From Xylaria sp. FL1777 (taxonomy: Eukaryota; Ascomycota; Sordariomycetes; Xylariales; Xylariaceae), in assembly GCA_022578965.1 (NCBI GenBank), contig MU400520.1:489623-553622 (forward strand): 64,000 nucleotides of DNA, written 5' to 3'. The position numbers and the translations under genes were made by a program. The notes under the pieces were generated by a model. It was given only the letters and a program-made list of their open reading frames with translations, was not told where the DNA came from and ran no database searches. This document shows positions 43,340-53,804 of the stretch, piece by piece. Numbering within the stretch: the stretch's first letter is position 1; every line of letters starts with the position of its first letter.

Positions 43340-45226
43340 TCATATCTCTGGAGGATATACGACGATTCTATCGAGATCCGCTCCTTTATAATCGACTCCG
43401 TTGAATAATCCACCAACAGTAATTGTGTTGTCCCGCCCTTCCTTCAGGGTGAGCTGCAGAGGTGTTGACAGGACAATTCCCTTATGCGTGTCTCTTTGAT
43501 AGAGCGTCTCCACGTTCTCTATATCACCGTTGACAATGACGCTGCTGATCCGTCGAAGCTGCCACGCACCTCCTATTCGGTCAGGCGAACCGCCAGCTGA
43601 TCTACGTTAGTGATGAGGTACACGAGCTCAAGACATGATACTAACGTTGATCGCCAAAGCCCATGTCGTCAATATCTATTGTGCACTTAGTGCAAGTTCA
43701 TAACGCATCAAGGCAAATAGGGTCGGCTAACTCTGGTAATAGAATGAGATCCACTGAGGTTTCCCAGTCCCTTCAATGCCGTGGAATGTGACAGTGCTAT
43801 CGTTGCCATATATGCCGGTGAGAATAGTGCCACCACTCGCAAAGTTCTGGATTAGAGAACCAAATTAGTCATAGAAGAGCTATCAATTGAAGTTAATGCC
43901 TTACAGCTTCTTGCTTAAAGGCATCCCCGCTTGTCGTTGCGTCTTTGCCAAGGTAAACCTTGCCGTTGACCGGGGTCCATTCTCCAGATTTCCTTGACTA
44001 TGTCAACTTATCTGTAGTCGTAAACCAACATTCTTACATGGTCTTTCTTACACATCTAAATCGTAGACATCATTCCACTCCAACGAGAGTGTCTTCTTTT
44101 CATCGTTGATGTTGACTGGTAGCCAAATGTACCTGGATTCCCAGATAGAATTGGAATCCCACTTAGAAAGAGATGTTAGTTACACTACCAAGTCACAAAA
44201 GCTAGAGTCTTACTTGATCTCCTATGTATAAGTGCGTAGTCCTCTTCTCGCCCTGTATCCTTAATATGAAGCCAGATTGAGAGTTGAACGTCCTTGTATT
44301 AAGCGGAGCCACGATCCACGGTTGTGACCACGGGCCGCTTAACTTATCAGCTCGAAATGCAACGACATCTATAGCCGTTTGAGAATAATTCTCGGTGCCG
44401 AAGTGGGGAAGGGTATATTACTAACTATTAGGACGATAGCCGGTCTTATGGGACATTAAAGCGTAATAGCTCTTCTCGGTCTGGAGGATCGTGGGGGCTT
44501 CAAGATCATACTTGTCGAAGCGGTGAACGACCTTGTCTAAAGCGGATACCTCTTCATTGTAGGAAGTCAGGTACACGTCACGCCCCTCTCGTGAGTCACC
44601 GTTTGAGTAAAGGGCATATGAGCGGCCATCCTTGTAGTCGGTGAATTGGCCGAAGTCTTGACTCCAGTTACCGAGCGGCGCCGTTGCATTGATAAAACTG
44701 TAAGGTCCAGCAATTGTGTCTGATGTAGCGAGGCCTTGAAGCAGGAGACCATAGCTTGAATTATCGGCATGCCACCACATCTAATTACATTTAGCCTAGA
44801 TGTCGAAATTAGCAGCATGATACATACATGGTATTGTCCCGTTGCTTCACTATACACAACCTTTGGCCGTTGAATAATCATATCGGGCGATATGTATGGA
44901 TGGCCATCAATTGGTTCTGCATAAGGTTAGCTTAGCTAAATATGAATAATCATAATACCCATACCCAATGCAATCCCGTGAGACTGCCATGTTGCCAGAT
45001 CCTCTGACGAATACACAGACACTCCACCACCTTCTTGTTGGTCCTCAGTCTTGTACTCGCCAAACAACCAGAACGTGTTCCCGTCAAGAATTATATTCCC
45101 GGCGTGGGCATTGACAAGATTCCCGTCAGTATCCCGCCATCTTGCACCAGGCACGATGTACTTCGCCTGTCCTATCGCGCTTAGCAGCAACCAAAATAAG
45201 GAAACCATTATTGAAGGATTAAACAT
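43340..45226 (-). CDS. GH43 exo-beta-1,3-galactanase-like enzyme with CBM35-like tail
   Basis: A multi-exon minus-strand gene. Readable blocks start at 45226 (Met7 at 45208 is an alternative, MVSLFWLLLSAIGQAKYIVP being a signal peptide) and end at the TGA 43342–43340. Exon 1 gives VPGARWRDTDGNLVNAHAGN and FWLFGEYKTED. Later blocks give MIIQRPKVVYSEATGQYH|MWWHADNSSYG, LEAPTILQTEKSYYALMSHK, GPWSQPWIVAPLNTRTFNSQ and SRYIWLPVNINDE. The order matches the fungal exo-1,3-galactanase family (GH43 subfamily 24), which trims arabinogalactan-protein backbones of plants. Final exons (GGTILTGIYGNDSTVTFHGI … GADLDRIVVYPPEI) fit a galactan-binding CBM35. The first Glu of the expected ERPKV motif is Gln here. 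Exact splice sites in the last 700 bp were not all resolved. Confidence 0.85.
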
Positions 45227-46071
45227 CCGAACTCAATCTCAATACCACTTCTCATGACACGGTGTATCAATTTATTCACCGATCGACTTGGAGAGCTTAT
45301 ACAACCCCGCCAAGATTATTTCGCGATGTTCTACCCCGCCATGCCCCTGTTCCTCCGTATTCCTATTCGGGTCTCCTGAGTGTCTGGAAATTCACCATAT
45401 TTATACCGTAGTATTGCTCCACGTCGCTGCGAATTGCCCCGAAATATCGAAACATGGGACTGGAATTTCGCCCTTACTGCCAGCGATTCGCAATCAGCCA
45501 TTTAGCCATACAGGGGGAAAGTATCTTATCGATCTAGCATCCCCGCGAGGATCCTCGACTAAATTATCGGGACATGTTCTCTCTTTACAGCATTCTGATA
45601 GCTCATTCTTCTTATCAGTTTTCAATACCGTACTCTTAGTCTCTACCTTTCCACTATATCTCATAACTGCACTTATGTCGGGCAGGTGGCCTGAAGATAT
45701 CTGCATGAACGTTGCCTGCCTGATTTTACAGATAGCAAGCTGCTCACGCCGCCAGTGCGCGATGGCAATCTTAAAGATTGCATAGGCCCCGACAGCTTAT
45801 TTTATGTCCTGTAATTCATTTGTCATTACGTGTGTCTAGCGAGACGCTCAGTAAAAGGGCTGCATTTTATCAGAATAGCGCTAAAGGCCAGTGTAAGTCG
45901 TCTTGATCAGAAACAATTAGACAGCACAACCAATAGTAAGATACACTCAGATTAACTATAACGACATTTACTTTCACTTGGCTGGAACGGGCGCGCACAC
46001 TATTAATAAGCATACGCATCCGCGGATAATGAAGTGCATCTTAGATAATCGCTGCTGATGCGGAGAACACA
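45227..46071. other. Intergenic, no supported gene
   Basis: Upstream of the GH43 gene and downstream of the P-loop kinase. A 165-codon plus-strand frame (45288–45785) shows no domain, is Cys/Ser-rich at random and covers the likely GH43 promoter; I leave it out. Confidence 0.5.
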
Positions 46072-46744
46072 TCACGCAGACGCCTCACTCGCAGTACTAG
46101 TATTGACCGTAATCGCACCCTCGTCGACGGGCTCTTCAAAACCACTCCAATACATGTCCAGAACATCCTGCGTGATCTCATACGCGCAATCCGCATTCAG
46201 TTCAATCTCTCTCCTCTGGCGTATGCGTTTCCACAAGGTCTCTTTATCGGGCGCCTTGAGGTATACCAAGACCCATCTAGCGCCAAGACTCTCGATAAGG
46301 TTCTTGGCTTCGTCGCGATCTTGTTTATTCCAGAACGCGCGATCGAAGACCACATCCCTGCTCCCCTCTGCCAGAAGACGCGTTAACCGCGTTAAGCACT
46401 CCTTTGCGGCCTCATCCAGGTACGTAGCGTATTTCTCAGGCGCGTAGTCTACGTTGAAGATTCCGTGCTGTTCTGCAACAATCCCGTCGAGCGAGAGACG
46501 CTCGAAGTTAGGATGCGCCGATACGAGGGCTTTGGAGAGTGTAGATTTCCCGGCACCTAGGACTTCATTAGGCCATTCCTCTTTTTTTCCCCAGCATCGG
46601 GATTATCGATGAGATTAGGCGCATGCCGGGGTTGAAGAATGTTTAGTTACCTGCAATTCCACAAGTCATCACGACGACGGGTCGGGGATCCGCCTCAGTC
46701 CTAAGAATCTGAGGCCGGAGCTTTGCAATTGTATTATCCATCAT
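46072..46744 (-). CDS. Small P-loop ATP-binding kinase-like protein (AAA_33 type)
   Basis: Two exons, 46744–46651 and 46556–46072, total 579 nt (192 aa). The Walker A loop G-I-A-G-A-G-K-S-T is assembled across the intron (GIAG|AGKST, cut inside a Gly codon). Before it comes the strand RPVVVMTC; after it LSLDGIVAEQHG and DVVFDRAFWNKQDRDEAKNL, the Walker-B-like Asp and mobile lid, then WKRIRQRREIELNA with the Arg-rich lid. This is the fold of small nucleotide or sugar kinases and tRNA-kinase-like proteins annotated AAA_33 in fungi. The start has two tandem Met codons. The target of phosphorylation is unknown. Confidence 0.85.
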
Positions 46745-47230
46745 GGTTACGAAGAGAATCGATTTTTAATTATCAAGGACCGACGATGTCTCGGAATTTA
46801 TGAGACGATTGACGTTTTGATGAGAATGACTCATGTTGGTTGAGTGTTGAGTCAACTCTAAATCTCTATGACTGGACCCCACTGTTCGGCGTCTTTCAGT
46901 GACTAAAGCTAATGAATCCTCTCAGCTGAGATATTCGTATTCGTCGCATTATGAGACTAACCGTTGACTTGCTTAATCATGGTATCATATAATACTTGCA
47001 AGAACAGTACGCAGTAAGCACAGTTCACTAAGATGAGGAATTCAGTCAAAGGTGGGAAAGTGCCCCTTATAGACAGCAGTCTTGTAATATAGGAGATTCT
47101 TTTCAAAATAATCCAAGGAAATGAAACCTTGTTTCTCTTAGTCTTCACGTGCGTGTTCCGATAACCCAACTTCACATATCGCCAGTCCTTTCAGTACAAA
47201 TTCTAACTCCTCCCTATCTTAGGCAGCTAG
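46745..47230. other. Intergenic, nothing recognised
   Basis: Promoter of the kinase gene and 3' flank of the Ser/Thr-rich gene. No element identified. Confidence 0.6.
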
Positions 47231-48172
47231 TTAGTTCTTCGCATCTTCGCTGTGGTGGGAAATTTTATTAATCGTCGTCGAGACAGTATGACCACTCCAC
47301 GGATCCGGGTCCCATTCCCACGTCGTATGCTCGCCTAGGGCGGATAGAGTACAGTCGTCAGACCAGAAATCGCAATCAGTAGTAGTCGAAGTTGTTGTTC
47401 GTCTAGTGCTAGTACTAATACTGGTACTGCGATACGAATATGAATGCGTGGTGGTGGTTGCGGAGGGTGTTGGTCGGCTCTCTCTGATAGTAGGATGGAC
47501 ATGAGTCCAGCAGTCAACGCCATACTCGCAGTTCTCCGCACTCAGGCTTGACGTTGTTGAAAATCCAGTTCCATCGTAGTCTGACGTCTCCGTTGGCCAC
47601 TCAACCGTGAACGTGTCCGATGGCTCAATGGTGGGGCCCGGACAATCTTTCCAGTCGAGCACTGGATCACAGGTGAGTGTAGCCGTTGGCAATTCATACG
47701 TGGTAGACTCTTCCGGCCATGACAATGTCTCAACCGGAGGACCAAAGTCCGTAATTGTCGTCGCTAGACATAGCGAGAAACCATAGTCTGAGGCCACAGA
47801 GTCAATGCACAAGAAGTCCGTGCAGGTGTAGTGAGGAAACGAGAAGCTAGCTTCTGACGTGCCATATCTTCCAGTCGGCGTTGGGAAAGTGAAGGGCGTT
47901 GGAGTATCGACGGTGAATGTGTAGAGGGTGCAAGAGCTAGTATCTCTCTCCCAATCCCAACTGCAGTACTCTTCTGTGTGAGTTGCTGAGGGTCCATGAG
48001 GGAAGCCTTGGGAAGATGCCTTAGTAATAGAGATCAAGGTGCTATGCTCAAAAGGCGATACAGAAAAAGAATGATGCGTCTCTATCGGTACAGAGAAGCT
48101 ATAAGTAGATGTATGAGTAGACAGATGAGTATGAGCGGTTAGAGCACTCGGTGTTGAATTGGTGTTACCCAT
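47231..48172 (-). CDS. Ser/Thr-rich hypothetical protein with repeated Cys pairs
   Basis: A single-exon 313-codon frame, not recognised. It is very rich in Ser, Thr, Pro and Trp, as in cell-wall or heavily O-glycosylated proteins. Short acidic-aromatic Cys pairs recur between the Ser/Thr stretches: CSWDWERDTSSC, CTDFLC, CDPVLDWKDC, CEYGVDC and CDFWSDDC, suggesting diverged repeats with one disulfide each. No signal peptide is visible. Instead the protein begins MGNTNS, which fits the N-myristoylation pattern (Gly2, Ser6). The TATA-like element at 48272–48278 is about 100 bp upstream, leaving little room for a missed first exon; a 9-codon frame starting near 48252 could be a uORF. No GPI-type hydrophobic C-terminus. 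Open and well composed, so probably real. Confidence 0.6.
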   Translation of the reverse strand: MGNTNSTPSALTAHTHLSTHTSTYSFSVPIETHHSFSVSPFEHSTLISITKASSQGFPHGPSATHTEEYCSWDWERDTSSCTLYTFTVDTPTPFTFPTPTGRYGTSEASFSFPHYTCTDFLCIDSVASDYGFSLCLATTITDFGPPVETLSWPEESTTYELPTATLTCDPVLDWKDCPGPTIEPSDTFTVEWPTETSDYDGTGFSTTSSLSAENCEYGVDCWTHVHPTIRESRPTPSATTTTHSYSYRSTSISTSTRRTTTSTTTDCDFWSDDCTLSALGEHTTWEWDPDPWSGHTVSTTINKISHHSEDAKN

Positions 48173-50443
48173 CTCGGTAGCTCTGATTAATTAAGCAAAT
48201 AATGTTAGCTAAAGCTCAATTGAGTCTATGGGTGGCAAGGTAAGAGGCTCAACATTGGAAATACCCTACTCTTTTATATCCTGCCTACTATCAAAAAAAA
48301 TTCCCACCCCTAGTCTCCCAAAGGAGGAGGAAATTTCTCGGAAGGTTTTGAAACTAAGATTATGTACGATGATCTATTCTGTGTGAGCCCCATCTTTCAT
48401 CGGCCATTGAGGCAAAATCACACCACTTCTTCTTCGTCAAGACCCGCGACGCTATGAAGTATATCACATTTATGTGACCATGTCCCTCATTTCCCCGAAA
48501 ACTTAGGCTTCACTGGTGGATGGATAATTTGTCAATTGACAGGTACAAGAGTTCATTACGAAGACCCTTTAGACGTCTCTCACCAAAGTCAACTTAAGGG
48601 GTACTGGGTAGAACCCGAAGTCTTGAATACAGAGTCATTTTGTGTTTACCTTTTATCCGATTATGTGAGTTTCACATGAGATCGTCACAATTATTCTGGT
48701 TACAGAACGGCTGACACCTCCTTAATGGGAATCTTGTTTAATTTATACAACGTTTACCTCATAAGGCTACACGTTTATGTTCACTAAGACAATTGAGAGA
48801 AATTAGGTGCGATGTTTCATTAGTGAGGTGCACAGTCCGGCTGTGTGACATTTTGAGCTAATTACGTCTGACGAACTGTTGAATCAGGTTATTGGCACAA
48901 TCAGAGGCGCAATATTTACCTACCAAGCAACCTGAACCTTCTCCAGAATTTTGTATTGTTAATACCGTGCCTTTAATAGGTCCAGTATTCTACCTTAATT
49001 CCGAAAGATGTTCTTTGGCTCACACCTAGTCTTACTATTCTCCTTGTCCGTATGATATACCTCATTAGGCATAGAATATGCAAATTAGTTACAAGAACTA
49101 ATGAACTTTACTCATTCTGATGCTGCACATTATCCCCTATTGGCTCGCTGTTGTTACCTATCAGTCGATTGATTCCGAACTACGCAATGGACGATCCAAA
49201 TTTCAAAATCTCATAATTGTGTTACCAAGACCTACCGCACCATCTAGGTAGCAGCTGTTCCCATCTCACTCTACGTCTCTTTTTTTCTTTCTATAGACTT
49301 ATGATGAACTGATACCTATATACATCCCCTTGCCGATATTTGTATCATGGCCCCCTATTTTTTCTTCATATTGTGGACCCAGGCCAATTATAAATCTTAT
49401 TTGGTATCAAAAGGGAGCGGGGAAGCCTCCAAATTATAACTATTGAGTTTTATATAACTCGCTTTAACACAAGAAATAGAGGTGAGAATAGCAATCAAAT
49501 AAACTCATTAGGAGAATAAGATAGTTTACGAGAACAAATATTAAATGAACGAGTCTGGGATAGTTGACGTTCCTATACTTCTCATAGTATCACACCACTG
49601 TAGACGATTGAACACAATTAGAGAGACTAATAGTTCTTGTACTGTTGGATGGGCTGAAATAAGACACTCAGGCAATATCGTCGAGTGTAAACTTAGTTTG
49701 TATATAGCTAAGGGATAACCACCTAGTCCAGATCACTATAGCAACAACAAAACTTATAGCCCCAAACCTATGACTGATTGCTTCCAGGCACTGGAATTTT
49801 TGAAGCAATCATCGGATGCGCTGAGAGCTTGCCTGAACTAGCTCTATTATCAGCAACGGACAAGGGTCACAAACCTTCGCGTTATGCAAGGAGATCTTAG
49901 TTCCTTTGGTGATCATCCCTGCAGTATAGACAGAGTACTCGTTTGTTCCAAGCATATTGTAGTGGTACGTACTTCCGCTACCTACAGTAGGTAATCCAGC
50001 TCATCGTTTTGTTTGGATTCTTCAGTTTGATAGTAAATAGGGGATGATATTCCAAGCAAGAACTCTTTTTCTCCACCTTGGTCTCACCGAGGAACCCCAG
50101 TTCCCCAAAGCATACATGTCTTGAAGGATTGATTGGTTGTAAATGGCGGGGTTAGGGAGCTGGCATACACGCCAAACCAAAATTGGTAATTAATAAACAA
50201 AGTGGAGCAGGCGATTGCAAGGGATGCGATTGTTTACTTTGCACGATGCGATCGACGCGCTTTTCCATAGTTACGGGGAAAAAGAAGAAGAACGTGTCTG
50301 TGGAACAAAATAAGAAGAAGCACGTTACAAAATGCAAATCTTTGACAGAACAATTTTGAATTCCAGTTGAAATCATTCTCATTTTAATTCCTGGCCTTGG
50401 ATGTGTACTTAGCAAGTGCACCTTTGTTCAGGGATCACATGCT
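48173..50443. other. 2.3-kb intergenic stretch, no supported gene
   Basis: TATAAAA on the minus strand at 48272–48278 probably serves the Ser/Thr-rich gene. The remaining sequence is AT-leaning with no convincing frame, repeat array or RNA gene. Confidence 0.55.
48272..48278 (-). promoter_or_regulatory. TATA box of the Ser/Thr-rich protein gene
   Basis: TATAAAA on the minus strand about 100 bp upstream of the ATG at 48172. Confidence 0.45.
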
Positions 50444-52672
50444 ATGCATGCTTATGAACCTAAATTTGTCAAAGCGCACGACGGAATGGCCAACCGAGAC
50501 GACTTAGACCTCCCAATTGCTCTCCGGCGCACGCCGCGTGGTAGAACTGCTGCCGCCGCCGCTGCTGCTTCTACTACACAGATAGCAAAATCCCGAGTTG
50601 TCTCCGCGCCTTTGCCAGCAATATTAAAAACACCAAGCAAGCCGCGGGTTAAGAAGCGAGTCCGCTTCTCAGACCCGGGACCCGAGCTCTCTTACGATGA
50701 AGACGCATTATGCTCTACAGGGCTAACGCCCATGGTCAAGCGCTCATCGCTTGCGGAGCCTGCTCCAAAACGGCGTCGGGCGTCTACGGGTGAGAAAGAG
50801 GTTACCCCGAAGAGAAATACCAAGGCACGAGCACGTAAAGGGACCAGTGCAGCAGCAGTGGCAGCAGCCAAGGTTGAGGCTGAGGTCCAACGTCTACGCG
50901 CTGAACTGGCCAACCGTGACGCTGAGATCGAGCGCCTGAATAATGAGACTCTTGTCCACGACACGGGACGTATCCTAGAGTTGGAGGGACAAGTCGAGGC
51001 CTTGCGTACGGAGTTAACCCAACAACAACAACAGCAACAACTTCCTCTATTTGGATTTGAAGGCGAAAACGAGGGTGAGATCCTGTTTGGAGAAGACAAC
51101 GGATACGATCTGCCGTCCCAGAGTTTCTATGATTGGACGCTGGCCCCTCCGGATCCCTTCTCAGACAGTTGTCTAGATGATGACAACGACTTCACAGCGA
51201 TGGACGTGGCATGTAGCACGCCCACATCGCGACGGAAGAGCGCCGAAGCAGGGCCTTCAAAGGCTATAGCCGCGCCATTTCTCACACCACCTTGCACAAG
51301 CCCGACCATGCCATCCACGCCATGCTCAATTCGCAGAGTGTCCAGACCAGTCACACCGCAGTCGCACGCTGGGATCCAGGCATCACTGCCAGATCCCGAA
51401 AAAGAGGCCCTAGAGGTAGAACTGGCGTCTCTACGACTGGAATTAACCAAGCTGACGGAGACACTCGACACCCACGCGGCGCTTCAGGCCCGCCTATCTG
51501 ACAAGCTCTCGATAGTGAGCTCGTCATCTCCCGCCGATGGCGAAGAAGACACGAAACCCGAGCTCGAAGACCACGTCAATTCCGTACTTCAGACACTCTC
51601 CGAGCGCACGACAGAACTTGTTGAGCTCCACTCATCCCTCGACTCGCTAGGCTTCGCGGGCTCCAACGCAAGCGAGATCATCGCCTCGATCGCATCGGGG
51701 TTCCGCACGACGCGCCTCGAGCTCGAGTACATCACGCCCGGGGAGATCACGCTGCCGCTCAACTCGCACGCGGCGGAGGTGCTGGACCTGGTGCTGACGC
51801 GGCTGCGCGGCCTCGCGTGCAAGTCCCGGGAGGACGACAATGCCATCGACGAGTACCACGCGATCGAGTTCTCGCTGCGGCAGCAGCTGCGGACGCGCGT
51901 GGACGTGATGAACGGCATGCGCGAGGAGCAGCGGCGGAACGCGACGGCGCTGTACGAGCGCGACGCGCACATCGCCGAGCTCGAGGTCGGGCTCGACCGC
52001 CTCAAGGGCGCCGCCGAGGCGTACCGGCGAGACATCGGCGAGCTCGAGGTCCTCGTGCAGCGCCTCGATGCCGACGGCAAGAAGGCCGCCGCCGGGGAGA
52101 AGAGGCTGCGGGCTGATCTCGACACCGCGCAGACGCAGCTCGCGGAGCGGGCGACCGTCATGGCGGATCTCGAGACCAAGCTCGCGGCCACGCTCAAACA
52201 GGCCGACGAGCTGGAGGCCAAGCTCAAGGGTCTCCAGCGGCGCAAGGACGCCGAGGCCAAGGTGCGGAACAAGTCGTATGGTGCGGCGCTTGCGTTGCGG
52301 GATGCGCGCGTGATGGAGCTGAAGCGCGAGATCTACGGCATCAACGAGAGCCTAAGGAATGCGCATGAGAGTATCACGAAGCTGCGTGCCGAGAACGTCG
52401 GATTGGAGCGTCGCGCGGAAGAAGCGGAAGAAGGGAGGAGGCTTGCGAGAGAGGCGGTTGAGTCGATGAAGGCCGAGCTCGAGAAAGTCTCGGCGCCGTC
52501 GAGAAGGAGGACCAGATCTAGCTCGGCGAAAGAGCTGGCGACGCCCGAACCGGAGCCCGGCGCGTATCTTTCGGGAGATCTCGCTCGCTCTGGGAGTAAT
52601 AATAAGGGGAGGCGGAGGAGGAAGTATGATAGTGGGTTGGGGTTGTTGGATGAGGACGAGTATGCCTTTTGA
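50444..52672 (+). CDS. Long coiled-coil protein with an RVxF-like motif
   Basis: A single 742-codon exon; Met15 (50486) may be the true start. The N-terminal ~130 residues are basic and disordered, with LKTPSKPRVKKRVRFSDP at residues 61–78: KRVRF fits the protein-phosphatase-1 docking motif, and an LKTP-x-KRV-x-F-S-P context is seen in several mitotic proteins. KRRRAS and KRNTKARARK are likely nuclear localisation signals. A first coiled coil covers about 140–192 and ends in a seven-Gln run. An acidic and Pro/Ser/Thr section follows (about 200–320). A second, long coiled coil runs from about 325 to 690, interrupted near 400–450. The C-terminus is basic. The 51640–52300 part is strikingly G+C-rich with strong third-position bias, which opens long antisense frames. 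No named family; a spindle, kinetochore or nuclear scaffold role is a guess. Confidence 0.75.
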   Translation: MHAYEPKFVKAHDGMANRDDLDLPIALRRTPRGRTAAAAAAASTTQIAKSRVVSAPLPAILKTPSKPRVKKRVRFSDPGPELSYDEDALCSTGLTPMVKRSSLAEPAPKRRRASTGEKEVTPKRNTKARARKGTSAAAVAAAKVEAEVQRLRAELANRDAEIERLNNETLVHDTGRILELEGQVEALRTELTQQQQQQQLPLFGFEGENEGEILFGEDNGYDLPSQSFYDWTLAPPDPFSDSCLDDDNDFTAMDVACSTPTSRRKSAEAGPSKAIAAPFLTPPCTSPTMPSTPCSIRRVSRPVTPQSHAGIQASLPDPEKEALEVELASLRLELTKLTETLDTHAALQARLSDKLSIVSSSSPADGEEDTKPELEDHVNSVLQTLSERTTELVELHSSLDSLGFAGSNASEIIASIASGFRTTRLELEYITPGEITLPLNSHAAEVLDLVLTRLRGLACKSREDDNAIDEYHAIEFSLRQQLRTRVDVMNGMREEQRRNATALYERDAHIAELEVGLDRLKGAAEAYRRDIGELEVLVQRLDADGKKAAAGEKRLRADLDTAQTQLAERATVMADLETKLAATLKQADELEAKLKGLQRRKDAEAKVRNKSYGAALALRDARVMELKREIYGINESLRNAHESITKLRAENVGLERRAEEAEEGRRLAREAVESMKAELEKVSAPSRRRTRSSSAKELATPEPEPGAYLSGDLARSGSNNKGRRRRKYDSGLGLLDEDEYAF

Positions 52673-53804
52673 GTCTGTCTTGTGAGGAGGTATTTTTCCT
52701 TTGTGTTGTACCACATCTGGTGTACATTCCTGCTACACTCTCTAGACCTGGGTTTCTTTTGTTGGCTGTATTATCAGGGTTGGCGTTGGTTCGTTTCGAG
52801 GTACTCTGCTTCAGGGTTTATTTACAGCAGCTGCCATATCATAGAGGGGGTTATATCTCGCGTCGTTTAATTGTATGCAGAACAAGTTAATTACCTAACC
52901 ATAACAAAATCATTCTACTTCACTGCACTGCACCGACACCACATCCGACAACCACCCTCCTGTTTCCTGGTGTGGCACAACAGCGCCATCTCCGAGATAC
53001 ACGACATACCACAAATCAAGTGGTTTGGTGAAGCAGGCGGCGGGGGAAACGAGGCTGCTCGACCGGGAGAGGATAACCACCAACAGCCACCACCATCAGC
53101 GACCAAATAGTGAATGTAACCTCGGTCATACCGGCAAAGGCCCCCAGCGGTGTCTCGTGCAGCCATAGCTCAGAGGCCATTAAATTGCCCATATCAAGAC
53201 GCAAACCTGTAACACCGCGACAACAAGATTGGAGATTCCACGGAACACGAGAGCTCGCCGGTTCCTGAACCCAACCCGCATTCACCACGACACTCCACAT
53301 GCACATCGCCTTCTAATTTTCCTTTTTTATTTCTTCCCCCCCCCCCCCCCCCCCTCTACATCACACCTACGACAACATCGCCTTGGTCTGCTATCCGGCC
53401 GGTATCGAAAACCGGACCGGGGGTTTTCGTCTCTATCCACACCGACCGGTAGCGAGGCGTTGTGGCGCGTCAAACGAAAACCACATCACATGTAGACTGC
53501 AGCACGGCATTCCAATCTCCCCACGCAGGGCGACGATCCCCAGGTCCGCCATCCACCGTACGTGTGTGGCTCACTATCCCGGAAGCCGGTGCATTAATTG
53601 ACAGCTAGCCGGCACAGAGAGAAAGAGAAAGAGAGTTCTTCTGCCCTCAGCTGCTCGATCAATCCTCGAATCTCCTAATAACCAACCAGCCCGTGCAAAA
53701 GCTACCTACCTACCTACCCTTTCTCCAACCTCGACGGCCGTTATGTCGGCAATTGCTCAATAGCACGGATCCAACTTCCAGATCCCCCACCCGCGCTCGC
53801 CGTC
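52673..53804. other. Intergenic, CT-rich leader of the next gene
   Basis: A run of 19 C at 53336–53354 and CTACCTACCTACC near 53702 stand out. The stretch 53590–53804 is CT-rich and is likely promoter and 5' UTR of the membrane protein. No gene supported. Confidence 0.55.
53336..53354. repeat. Poly-C tract (19 C)
   Basis: An uninterrupted run of 19 cytosines, about 450 bp upstream of the membrane protein gene. Such tracts are length-unstable and often mis-called by sequencers. Confidence 0.8.

Noticed and set aside
45288..45785. A 165-codon plus-strand frame
   Set aside because: No domain, odd composition and overlap with the likely GH43 promoter; nothing supports expression.
51589..52272. 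A 227-codon antisense frame, with smaller frames, opposite the coiled-coil gene
   Set aside because: It exists because strong G/C third-position bias removes stops on the other strand; its protein is Arg/Ser-rich without domains.
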